The notes beneath the pieces are model-generated. The model saw only the letters and a list, made by a program, of their open reading frames with translations. It did not search any database and was not told the origin of the DNA. A stretch of 64,000 nucleotides of DNA from PALSA-607 sp036509315 (GTDB taxonomy: Bacteria; Actinomycetota; Actinomycetes; Acidothermales; Acidothermaceae): assembly GCA_036509315.1 (NCBI GenBank), contig DATCFU010000249.1:1-64000 (forward strand), in the 5' to 3' direction. The position numbers were made by a program, and so were the translations under genes. The first letter of the stretch is position 1, and every line of letters starts with the position of its first letter. Positions 17,257-25,038 of this stretch are shown here, piece after piece.

Positions 17257-18338
17257 GTCAGACGGCGATCAGGTGCTCGGTGATTCGGGGAGGTACCTCG
17301 AAGGGCCTGTATTTCCACGTCGAGGACCTGCCCGATGACCACGAGACCCGAGACGCCGTGCTGCTCGCCGCAATGGGCTCACCAGACCCACGAGAAATCG
17401 ACGGCATGGGTGGCGCACATCCACTGACGTCGAAGGTTGCCGTCGTGGCAAAGTCGGCTCGTGAGAACGCCGATGTCGACTACTTGTTCTTGCAGGTGTG
17501 GCCCGATCGCGCGGAGGTCTCGGACAATCAGAACTGCGGAAATCTGCTCGCTGGCATCGGCCCATTCGCGCTTGAGGAAGGGTTGATCGAGGCGACGGGC
17601 GACGTGACGCCGGTACGGATCTGGATGGAGAACACTCAGACGCTGGCGGTCGCCCACGTGCAGACGCCGGCGGGCAAGGTTCGCTACGACGGAACGGCGG
17701 CCATTGACGGGGTCCCCGGAACGCACGCGCCGATACCGATCGACTTTCTCGACGTCGCCGGCTCGACGTGCGGGGCACTCCTCCCGACTGGCCACGCGGT
17801 CGACGAAGTCAACGGCATCAGAGTCACGTGTATCGACAACGGGATGCCGGTCGTCTGCATCAAGGCCGATGATCTTGGCCTGACCGGCCATGAGAGTCCA
17901 AGCGAAATCGAAGCGGACGCCGATGTGTTGCGCCGCATTGAAGACATTCGGCTAGCGGTCGGGCCGATGATGAATCTCGGGGACGTAACCACCAAGACGG
18001 TGCCGAAGATGACACTCGTCTCGACTCCGCAACACGGCGGTGCCGTTGACACCCGCACCCTGATCCCGCACCGCGTGCACGAGGCAATCGGCGTCTTCGG
18101 CGCGGTCTCGGTTGCGACGGCTTGCTTGGTGCCAGGGTCAGTTGCCGCCGAGGTCGCCAAGATCAACGACCCGGCCGAGGTCGAGATCGAGCATCCGACC
18201 GGCTTTTTCACGGTCACGATGGACGTCGAGATCGTCGACGGCGCTGTCGTCGTGACGCAAGCCGCCCTGTTGCGGACGGCGCGGCTCTTGATGCGCGGCG
18301 AGGTGTTCGTGCCCCGTTTGGTATGGGCAGGCCCATGA
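17253..18338 (+). CDS. galD: 4-oxalomesaconate tautomerase (PrpF/GalD family)
   Basis: A 361-aa PrpF-fold isomerase (two diaminopimelate-epimerase-like halves). RGGTSKG near the N-terminus supplies the active-site lysine, and DNQNCGNLLAG the cysteine region. Next to LigI, LigJ and LigK it is best read as GalD/LigU, which interconverts keto and enol forms of 4-oxalomesaconate before hydration. A methylaconitate-type isomerase (PrpF) is the alternative by fold, but no methylcitrate genes are near. ATG overlaps the ligK stop. Confidence 0.82.
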   Translation: MSQTAIRCSVIRGGTSKGLYFHVEDLPDDHETRDAVLLAAMGSPDPREIDGMGGAHPLTSKVAVVAKSARENADVDYLFLQVWPDRAEVSDNQNCGNLLAGIGPFALEEGLIEATGDVTPVRIWMENTQTLAVAHVQTPAGKVRYDGTAAIDGVPGTHAPIPIDFLDVAGSTCGALLPTGHAVDEVNGIRVTCIDNGMPVVCIKADDLGLTGHESPSEIEADADVLRRIEDIRLAVGPMMNLGDVTTKTVPKMTLVSTPQHGGAVDTRTLIPHRVHEAIGVFGAVSVATACLVPGSVAAEVAKINDPAEVEIEHPTGFFTVTMDVEIVDGAVVVTQAALLRTARLLMRGEVFVPRLVWAGP

Positions 18339-19192
18339 ATATTGCACTGATCGGGCTCGGCGAAGTCGGCCGCGTCCTCGCCGAGGATCTCGCCGACGGC
18401 AACACGTTGTCGGCCTGGGATACCGCGTTCGGCGATCCCGACAGCCGGGCTGCCCGCAACGCGAACGAGTTGCCGGTTCGAGTCGCGGCGGATGCAGTTG
18501 ACGCGGCGCAGTCCGCAGGCCTCGTGATCAGCGCGGTGACCGCAGCGAACGATCTCTATGCCGCACGTGACGTGGGATCGGCTCTCGCCACGGGAGCGTG
18601 GTTTCTTGATCTGAACTCCGCATCGCCGGGACAGAAGCAGGAAGCGTCCGCGCTCGTCGATGAGGTAGGTGGGCGTTACGTCGAGGCTGCAGTTCTGTCG
18701 CCGATCTACCCCAAGCGCATCAGCTCGCCGATCCTGCTCGGCGGGCCGCACGCGAGCGAGTTCGTCGAGACGGCCCGTGGCTTGGGATTCTCTGGCGTCG
18801 AGTTCTTCGCACCGACTGTCGGGCCGGCGTCCGCGACCAAGCTCTGCCGGTCTGTTGTGGTGAAGGGTATCGAGGCGTTGCTGATGGAGTCGATGCTCAC
18901 TGCACGTATGTGGGGCGTCGAGAAGCCGGTGCTCGATTCGCTGTCGAACCTGCTACCGGCCGCCGACTGGGCCGCGCTCGCGCAGTACATGATCCGGCGC
19001 TCCATCGAGCACGGCGAGCGGCGGTCAGAAGAGATGATGGAAGCTGCGGCAACCGTGAGAGACGCCGACGTCGACGCGCTCATGGCGACAGCGACCGCAC
19101 GACGGCAGGCCTGGGCGAGCGACCAGCACAACGCGCTTGGCGCCGATGATTTGGGCAGCCTCCTCGATGCGATTCGGGCGGCGCGCAGGTGA
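18335..19192 (+). CDS. NAD(P)-binding dehydrogenase, 6PGDH-like with DUF1932 C-terminus
   Basis: A 285-aa protein. The N-terminal Rossmann motif is MNIALIGLGEVGRVLAEDL and the C-terminal helical DUF1932-type domain includes GPASATKLCRSVVVKGIEALLMES, whose lysine fits the catalytic lysine of beta-hydroxyacid dehydrogenases. The ATG at 18335 overlaps galD and its stop overlaps ligJ, so it is a full member of the operon, yet the textbook meta-cleavage pathway has no step for it. It may recycle a side product, act on a pathway keto/hydroxy acid, or open an entry for another aromatic. Confidence 0.75.
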   Translation: MNIALIGLGEVGRVLAEDLADGNTLSAWDTAFGDPDSRAARNANELPVRVAADAVDAAQSAGLVISAVTAANDLYAARDVGSALATGAWFLDLNSASPGQKQEASALVDEVGGRYVEAAVLSPIYPKRISSPILLGGPHASEFVETARGLGFSGVEFFAPTVGPASATKLCRSVVVKGIEALLMESMLTARMWGVEKPVLDSLSNLLPAADWAALAQYMIRRSIEHGERRSEEMMEAAATVRDADVDALMATATARRQAWASDQHNALGADDLGSLLDAIRAARR

Positions 19193-20208
19193 TCATTGAC
19201 TGCCACGGCCACTACACAACGGCACCCGATGCCCACAGCGCGTGGCGCGACGCCCAGGTCGCCGCGTATGACGCAGGAGCCGCGGCTCCGCTGTATCCGA
19301 GCATCTCGGATGCGGAGATCCAGGACACGATCGAAAGGAACCAGCTGCGCCTGCTCACCGAACGCGGCGCGGACATGACGATCTTCTCCCCGCGCGCATC
19401 GACGATGGCGCACCACATCGGCGATGAATCGATCAGCTTGGCCTGGAGCAGAGCATGTAACGACCTCATCAAGCGAGTGGTCGATCTGTATCCGACTACC
19501 TTCGTCGGTGTATGCCAACTGCCGCAGTCGCCGGGGGTTCCGATTGACCACTCGATTGCCGAACTCGAGCGGTGTGTCACCGAGTTGGGCTTTGTCGGCT
19601 GCAATCTCAATCCTGACCCGAGCGGTGGGTTGTGGAACTCCGCGCCGCTGATTGACAAGTTATGGTACCCGTTCTACGAGAAGATGGTCGAACTCGACGT
19701 GCCGGCGATGGTGCACGTTTCGGGAAGTTGTAATCCAAACTTCCACGCCACCGGCGCCCACTACATAAACGCGGACACAACGGCGTTCATGCAGTTCCTG
19801 CAGGGCGATCTGTTCTCTGATTTCCCCGCACTGCGCTTTGTGGTCCCGCATGGCGGCGGGGCGGTTCCGTACCACTGGGGCCGGTATCGAGGCCTGGCCG
19901 ACATGCTCAGCAAGCCACCGCTCTCCGAGCACATCATGAAGAACGTCTACTTCGACACCTGCGTCTACCACCAGCCCGGCATCGACCTTTTGTTCGAGGT
20001 GATCGATCCGAAGAACATCTTGTTCGGCTCAGAAATGGTCGGCGCGGTCCGCGGCATCGATCCCGAAACGGGCCACTACTTCGACGACACGAAGCGCTAC
20101 ATCGACGCGCTCGACGTCTCGCCCGCGGTGAAGGATGCCGTCTTCTCCGGCAACGCCCGGCGCGTTTATCCACGACTCGATGCCATCCTCGTCAAGCGAG
20201 GTTTGTGA
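19189..20208 (+). CDS. ligJ: 4-oxalomesaconate hydratase
   Basis: A 339-aa amidohydrolase-fold protein starting MIIDCHGHYTTAP, where the HxH metal motif follows the first strand. VVPHGGGAVPYHWGRYRG and the late FGSEMVGAVRG segment are hallmarks of LigJ-type hydratases. It hydrates 4-oxalomesaconate to 4-carboxy-4-hydroxy-2-oxoadipate using zinc. The start is GTG 19189, overlapping the preceding TGA. Placement between ligI and the tautomerase/aldolase genes supports the call. Confidence 0.88.
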   Translation: MIIDCHGHYTTAPDAHSAWRDAQVAAYDAGAAAPLYPSISDAEIQDTIERNQLRLLTERGADMTIFSPRASTMAHHIGDESISLAWSRACNDLIKRVVDLYPTTFVGVCQLPQSPGVPIDHSIAELERCVTELGFVGCNLNPDPSGGLWNSAPLIDKLWYPFYEKMVELDVPAMVHVSGSCNPNFHATGAHYINADTTAFMQFLQGDLFSDFPALRFVVPHGGGAVPYHWGRYRGLADMLSKPPLSEHIMKNVYFDTCVYHQPGIDLLFEVIDPKNILFGSEMVGAVRGIDPETGHYFDDTKRYIDALDVSPAVKDAVFSGNARRVYPRLDAILVKRGL

Positions 20209-20233
20209 TGGGACAGAACCAGGCGAGAGTCTC

Positions 20234-21130
20234 ATGAGCCAGACCTTTCAGATGGACGCCGATTGGTTGCCGTTCGACCCGAGCCCGTCCAAGCCGACCT
20301 ACACCCCGCCGCTCGGTGCGGTCGACGCACACTGTCACGTGTTCGGTCCTGGCGATGAATTCCCTTACGCACCCGAGCGGAAGTACACACCGTGTGACGC
20401 TGGCAAGGACCTGCTCTTCGCGACCCGCGACTTCCTCGGGCTCTCTCGAAACGTCATCGTGCAGGCCACCTGCCACGGAGCCGACAATCGGGCCATGGTC
20501 GACGCGCTCGGCGCAGCGAATGGTCTGGCTCGTGGGGTTGCCACCATCAAGCCCGATATCTCCGCCGACGAATTGAAAGCGCTTGATGAAGCGGGCGTGC
20601 GCGGCGTGCGATTCAACTTCGTCAAACGGCTGGTCGATCCGAAGCCCGATGCCTACTACCTGAGCCTCGTCGAACAGATTGCACCCTTCGGCTGGCATAT
20701 CGTCGTATATTTCGAAGCGGTCGACCTGGCCGAGCGGTGGAACTTCTTCACGTCGTTGCCAACGACGGTCGTCGTCGACCACATGGGCCGCCCAGACGTG
20801 ACACAGCCGATCGACGGCCACGAGTTCGGGCTGTTCGTCAAACTGATGGCCGAGCATCCGAACATCTGGTCAAAGGTGAGCGGCCCCGAGCGGCTGTCGA
20901 TGAGCGGGCCGCCGACGTACGACGACTTTGTGCCCTTCGCCCGACACATCGTCGAGTCTTTCCCCGACCGCGTCTTGTGGGGGACCGACTGGCCGCATCC
21001 AAATCTCAAGACTCACATGCCGGACGACGGCGCACTCGTCGATCTCATCCCCCGGGTCGCACCAACGGAAGAACTTCAGCACAAACTGCTCATCGACAAC
21101 CCGATGCGGCTCTACTGGGAAGGAGAGTAG
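20234..21130 (+). CDS. ligI: 2-pyrone-4,6-dicarboxylate lactonase
   Basis: A 298-aa amidohydrolase with GAVDAHCHVFGPG near the N-terminus, TVVVDHMGRPDV in the middle and LWGTDWPHPN near the end, as in LigI. It opens the pyrone ring of PDC to 4-oxalomesaconate. ATG 20234 was chosen over an in-frame extension into ligJ because the protein then has the normal family length and begins just before the conserved domain. There is a 25-bp gap from ligJ. Confidence 0.9.
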   Translation: MSQTFQMDADWLPFDPSPSKPTYTPPLGAVDAHCHVFGPGDEFPYAPERKYTPCDAGKDLLFATRDFLGLSRNVIVQATCHGADNRAMVDALGAANGLARGVATIKPDISADELKALDEAGVRGVRFNFVKRLVDPKPDAYYLSLVEQIAPFGWHIVVYFEAVDLAERWNFFTSLPTTVVVDHMGRPDVTQPIDGHEFGLFVKLMAEHPNIWSKVSGPERLSMSGPPTYDDFVPFARHIVESFPDRVLWGTDWPHPNLKTHMPDDGALVDLIPRVAPTEELQHKLLIDNPMRLYWEGE

Positions 21131-21132
21131 GC

Positions 21133-21519
21133 GTGGACGTCTCCGACTTCGACGACATCCCCGGCACCACGGTTTTCACCGCGCAACGCTCACGCAAGGG
21201 CTACCCGCTGAATCAGTTCTGCATGAGTTTGATGAAGGCGGAGAATCGCACGCGGTTCAAGTCCGACGAGCGAGCCTATGTCGATGAATGGCCGATGACG
21301 CAGGCCCAGAAGCAGGCGGTTCTTACTCGCGACTACAACGCCGCGATTCGCGAGGGCGGCAACATCTACTTCCTCGCCAAGATCTTCGCTACCGACGGTC
21401 TTAGCTTCCAGCAGGCCGTGAGCACGATGACCGACATGACCGTCGAGGAGTACGCCGCGATGATGCTGGCTGGCGGCCGGTCGATTGAAGGCAACCGTTC
21501 GATCAAGGAGCACCGCTGA
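21133..21519 (+). CDS. ligA: Protocatechuate 4,5-dioxygenase alpha subunit
   Basis: A 128-aa small helical subunit. GYPLNQFCMSLMKAENRTRF and AAIREGGNIYFLAKI match LigA, which caps the active site of LigB. GTG 21133 follows GGAGAG and lies 2 bp after the ligI stop. A longer in-frame reading would overlap ligI heavily and has no support. LigA and LigB together form the extradiol ring-cleavage enzyme. Confidence 0.92.
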   Translation: MDVSDFDDIPGTTVFTAQRSRKGYPLNQFCMSLMKAENRTRFKSDERAYVDEWPMTQAQKQAVLTRDYNAAIREGGNIYFLAKIFATDGLSFQQAVSTMTDMTVEEYAAMMLAGGRSIEGNRSIKEHR

Positions 21520-21520
21520 C

Positions 21521-22363
21521 ATGGCCAAAATCACCGCAGGCTTGACGACAAGCCATGTGCCCGCCATTGGAGCCGCGATCGACCTCGGCAAGACGGGGAC
21601 GGACTACTGGCGCCCGCTGTTCGAGGGCTACGAGTGGACCAAGCAATGGATCAAGGAAGAAAAGCCCGACGTCATCTTCCTCGTTTACAACGACCACGCG
21701 TCGGCATTCTCCATGGAAATGATTCCTACCTTCGCGATTGGCTGCGCCGACAGTTTCGAGCCCGCGGATGAGGGCTACGGCCCGCGGCCGGTGCCGGTCG
21801 TCGAGGGCCACGCTGACCTCGCATGGCACATCGCGCAGGAGATGATCCTCGACGAGTTCGACTTGACCATCATGAACAAGCTCGAGGTCGATCACGGCCT
21901 CACGGTGCCGCTGTCGCTCGTGTACGGCCAGCCCGAGACGTGGCCAGTGAAGGTCATTCCGCTAGCAGTCAACGTTGTGCAGTATCCGCCGCCGACCGGC
22001 AACCGGTGCTATTTGTTCGGTCAGTCACTGCGACGGGCAATCGAGAGCTACCCAGAAGACCTGAACGTTCAGGTATGGGGCACCGGTGGCATGAGTCACC
22101 AGCTGCAAGGTCCGCGCGCCGGGCTGATCAACAAGGAGTTCGACACCGCCTTCCTCGACAACCTGACAGCCGACCCTGAACTGCTCCGTAAGATGCCGCA
22201 CTTTGAATACCTGCGCGAGTCGGGCTCTGAGGGTGTCGAAATGGTGATGTGGCTGATCATGCGCGGAGCTATGGGCCCGAGCATCAAGGAGCTCTACCGC
22301 TTCTACCACGTGCCCGCGTCGAACACTGCCGTCGGACACATCGTCGTCCGGCCTGAGAACTGA
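21521..22363 (+). CDS. ligB: Protocatechuate 4,5-dioxygenase beta (catalytic) subunit
   Basis: A 280-aa class III extradiol dioxygenase. His12 (TTSHVP) and His59 (YNDHAS) fit the non-heme iron ligands, and TGGMSHQLQG carries the catalytic histidine. It opens protocatechuate between C4 and C5 to 4-carboxy-2-hydroxymuconate-6-semialdehyde with Fe(II) and O2. ATG 21521 is 1 bp after the ligA stop, and the ligB stop overlaps the ligC start. Gallate could be a second substrate, as for some homologues. Confidence 0.93.
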   Translation: MAKITAGLTTSHVPAIGAAIDLGKTGTDYWRPLFEGYEWTKQWIKEEKPDVIFLVYNDHASAFSMEMIPTFAIGCADSFEPADEGYGPRPVPVVEGHADLAWHIAQEMILDEFDLTIMNKLEVDHGLTVPLSLVYGQPETWPVKVIPLAVNVVQYPPPTGNRCYLFGQSLRRAIESYPEDLNVQVWGTGGMSHQLQGPRAGLINKEFDTAFLDNLTADPELLRKMPHFEYLRESGSEGVEMVMWLIMRGAMGPSIKELYRFYHVPASNTAVGHIVVRPEN

Positions 22364-23316
22364 TGCGCATCGCTGTCGCCGGTGCCGGCGCGTTCGGCAT
22401 CAAGCACCTTGACGCCTTGCAGAACATCGACGGCGTCGAGGTCACCTCGATCGTCAGTCGTCGCATCGAGCAGGCACGCGAGGTGGCCGAAAAGTACGGC
22501 GCCTCCCACGCGACCACCGACCTCGACGAGACCCTCGCGCAAGATGACGTCGATGCAGTGATCCTCTGCACGCCGACGCAAATGCATGCTGCGCAATCGA
22601 TCGCGAGTTTGCGCGCCGGCAAGCACGTGCAGGTCGAGATTCCGCTCGCCGACAACCTGGCTGACGCCCTCGCAGTTGAGGAAGCACAGCGCGAGACCGG
22701 GTTGGTGGCGATGGTCGGCCACACCCGCAGGTTCAATCCATCGCATCAATGGGTGCATAACAAGATCGTGGCGGGCGAGCTATCGATCCAGCAGATGGAC
22801 GTGCAGACCTACTTCTTCCGCCGCTCCAACATGAACGCCCTCGGCCAGCCGAGGAGCTGGACAGATCACCTGCTGTGGCACCATGCGGCCCACACCGTCG
22901 ACCTCTTCCAGTATCAGACGGGCGAGCACGTCGTCATCGCGAACGCAGTGCAAGGGCCGATCCATCCGGTTCTCGGGATCGCCATGGACATGTCGATCCA
23001 GCTGCGGACGTCGAGTAGCAAGGTCTGCACGCTGTCACTCAGCTTCAACAACGACGGACCGCTCGGCACGTTCTTCCGCTATATCTGCGACAACGGCACC
23101 TACCTCGCGCGTTACGACGATCTGCTAACAGGCAAGGACGAACCGGTCGACGTCTCGCAGGTGGCAGTGTCGATGAATGGCATTGAACTTCAGGACCGCG
23201 AGTTCGTTTCCGCTATAGACGAAGGCCGCTCGCCAAACTCCAGCGTTGCAGACGTGCTCCCCTGTTACCGGGTGCTCGACGTCCTTGCGCAGCAGCTCGA
23301 GTCGCAAGCAGGCTGA
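22363..23316 (+). CDS. ligC: 4-carboxy-2-hydroxymuconate-6-semialdehyde dehydrogenase
   Basis: A 317-aa Gfo/Idh/MocA-family oxidoreductase with N-terminal MRIAVAGAGAFGIKHLDAL (NADP-binding) and a conserved WTDHLLWHHAAHTVDLFQYQ active-site segment as in LigC. It oxidises the cyclised ring-cleavage product to 2-pyrone-4,6-dicarboxylate. It is the last gene of the lig block, ending 3 bp from the convergent IclR gene. Confidence 0.9.
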   Translation: MRIAVAGAGAFGIKHLDALQNIDGVEVTSIVSRRIEQAREVAEKYGASHATTDLDETLAQDDVDAVILCTPTQMHAAQSIASLRAGKHVQVEIPLADNLADALAVEEAQRETGLVAMVGHTRRFNPSHQWVHNKIVAGELSIQQMDVQTYFFRRSNMNALGQPRSWTDHLLWHHAAHTVDLFQYQTGEHVVIANAVQGPIHPVLGIAMDMSIQLRTSSSKVCTLSLSFNNDGPLGTFFRYICDNGTYLARYDDLLTGKDEPVDVSQVAVSMNGIELQDREFVSAIDEGRSPNSSVADVLPCYRVLDVLAQQLESQAG

Positions 23317-23319
23317 CCG

Positions 23320-24039
23320 TCACGCCAGAGCGCGCGAGATACCGCGCGCGGCCGCCATCACAGCGGGTACGTACTGGGCCGAGATGTTGTCCCTCGCCTT
23401 GACGACAACGGAGATCGCGGCGACGACCGCGCCAGAACCATCTCGGACAGGTGCGGCGACCGACGACGAAATGGTTTGGATCTGCCGGTCGCTGATGGCG
23501 TACCCGACTTGCCGTACCTCCGCGAGAATCCGCCGCAACCGGCGTGGATCCGTGATCGTGTAGCGGGTGTAGCGCGCCAGCGGCGACCTCAACACCTCCT
23601 CCTGCGTCTCCGGTGATGCGTGCGCGAGGAGCACGAGCCCGACGGCGGTCGCGTGAACAGGGAGCCGAAGACCAGGGCGGGTGAGCACCTGCACCGAGTC
23701 ACGGCCCGCTAGCCGCTCGACGTAGACCGCGTCCGTGCCGTCGATAATGGCGAGCTGCACGTTCTCGTGCGTTGCCTCGTACAAATCCTCCATGATGGGC
23801 AGCGCTGAATCGCGCAGCCCAACCGATCGTGGCGCGTGCGACGCGAGTTCCCACAGGCGCAGACCGATCTGATAGCGACCGGCGTCGTCACGCTCGAGGA
23901 AATGCCGGCTCACGAGTTCACCGACGAGGCGGTGGGTCGTGGTGAGAGGCAAGCCGGTTCGTCGTGCTACCTCGGAGAGGCTCAAACTGTCGCGCTGGCC
24001 GGCGAACGTCTCCAAGATGTCGGCGACCCGACTCGTCAC
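23320..24039 (-). CDS. IclR-family transcriptional regulator
   Basis: A 239-aa regulator with the winged helix VADILETFAGQ ... LSEVARRTGLPLTTTHRLVGEL and an effector domain (LPVHATAVGLVLLA, SSVAAPVRDGSGAVVAAISV). The start is GTG 24039, 29 bp downstream of the MarR-type stop, so it may be the last gene of the cou-like operon. It is the third IclR gene in the window. It may sense a lig-pathway or cou-pathway intermediate; no operator lies directly ahead of it. Confidence 0.85.
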   Translation of the reverse strand: MTSRVADILETFAGQRDSLSLSEVARRTGLPLTTTHRLVGELVSRHFLERDDAGRYQIGLRLWELASHAPRSVGLRDSALPIMEDLYEATHENVQLAIIDGTDAVYVERLAGRDSVQVLTRPGLRLPVHATAVGLVLLAHASPETQEEVLRSPLARYTRYTITDPRRLRRILAEVRQVGYAISDRQIQTISSSVAAPVRDGSGAVVAAISVVVKARDNISAQYVPAVMAAARGISRALA

Positions 24040-24068
24040 ACTCGGGTGGCCGCGCGCCCGGTTGGGGC

Positions 24069-24539
24069 TCAGTGTGGTTCGCCGCCAGCAAGCGCGCGTC
24101 GACAGGCGAGCAGCCGTTCGCGTATCTCGGCCACCTCTCGAGGGGCTAGACCGTCGACCATGCGAGTCTCCAGGGCATTGACGTTCGGTTCGAGTCGACG
24201 AAGTAGCCGGCGCCCCCCCGCCGTCAGGCTGAGCACCAGCCGGCGTCGATCAGAAGCGTCGCGCCGCCGCTCGACGAGCCCCGCGCTCAGCAGCGCGTCC
24301 GTCATGTCCGCCATTGATTGGGTCGTCACGAACGAGTTGCGCGCCAGTTCGGCAGAGGTGAGGTCGGGCTGTCGCTCCAGAATCGTCAGCGCGGTGTACT
24401 GCGGCACTGTCAGGGCAACCGGGCGAACAATCTCCTCGAGTGAGGCGCGCACAGCGAGTTCTACCTGCTTGATGATGTAGAGGAGCGATGGACGAGCATC
24501 CGCTTCTGCCGGCATCGCCCGGGCAGGCCGTTGCGCCAC
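24069..24539 (-). CDS. couR: MarR-family regulator (CouR-like)
   Basis: A 156-aa winged-helix protein. VPQYTALTILERQPDLTSAELARNSFVTTQSMADMTDALLSAGLVERRRDASDRRR is the DNA-binding region and wing. It lies directly downstream of CoA ligase, hydratase, dehydrogenase and amidohydrolase genes, as CouR does in Rhodococcus jostii, where hydroxycinnamoyl-CoA releases it from DNA. The start is GTG 24539 with AAAGGAG 4 nt upstream; the longer frame to 24581 lacks this. The symbol rests on gene context. Confidence 0.75.
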   Translation of the reverse strand: MAQRPARAMPAEADARPSLLYIIKQVELAVRASLEEIVRPVALTVPQYTALTILERQPDLTSAELARNSFVTTQSMADMTDALLSAGLVERRRDASDRRRLVLSLTAGGRRLLRRLEPNVNALETRMVDGLAPREVAEIRERLLACRRALAGGEPH

Positions 24540-24582
24540 TGCACTCCTTTCGGTTACATGATCCGACAAGCTCGCGCGCAAC

Positions 24583-25038
24583 CTAACCAGGGTAGAAACG
24601 AAAGACAGGCTGAGCGACGCAGACCGGCTTATCGCCTCCGTCGCGTTCGATGACGATATCGACGGTCAACTGCACGCCGCCGCCGGCGACATCCTCCACG
24701 GCGGCCAGCGTCGCAGTTGCGCGCACGTTCGAGCCAGCTGGCACCGGGGCAGGAAAGCGAACCTTGTTCAGTCCATAGTTCACTTTCGTGCGCGCCTCAC
24801 GAACATCAAGTAACTGGGTCCAGAGTGGAATTACCAGCGAAAGAGTCAAGTAGCCATGGGCGATGGTGCCTTCGAATGGCCCGTTCGCCGCGCGAACCGG
24901 ATCAGTGTGGATCCACTGATGATCGTCGGTCGCGTCCGCGAATTTATCGATGCGCTGCTGATCGACCAGCACCCACTCGCTTCTTCCGAGCGGCGCACCG
25001 ACGAGGCTGTGCAACTCTGACAGCTTCTCGACGATCAT
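24583..25038 (-). CDS. couM: MaoC-family enoyl-CoA hydratase (CouM-like)
   Basis: A 151-aa hot-dog-fold protein. DATDDHQWIHTDPVRA is the hydratase-2 motif with catalytic Asp and His, followed by TIAHGYLTLSLV. It is expected to hydrate a (hydroxy)cinnamoyl-CoA double bond. Its start overlaps the CoA ligase stop by 4 bp. In the Cou pathway this role belongs to CouM. A generic (R)-specific hydratase is the fallback name. Confidence 0.75.
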   Translation of the reverse strand: MIVEKLSELHSLVGAPLGRSEWVLVDQQRIDKFADATDDHQWIHTDPVRAANGPFEGTIAHGYLTLSLVIPLWTQLLDVREARTKVNYGLNKVRFPAPVPAGSNVRATATLAAVEDVAGGGVQLTVDIVIERDGGDKPVCVAQPVFRFYPG

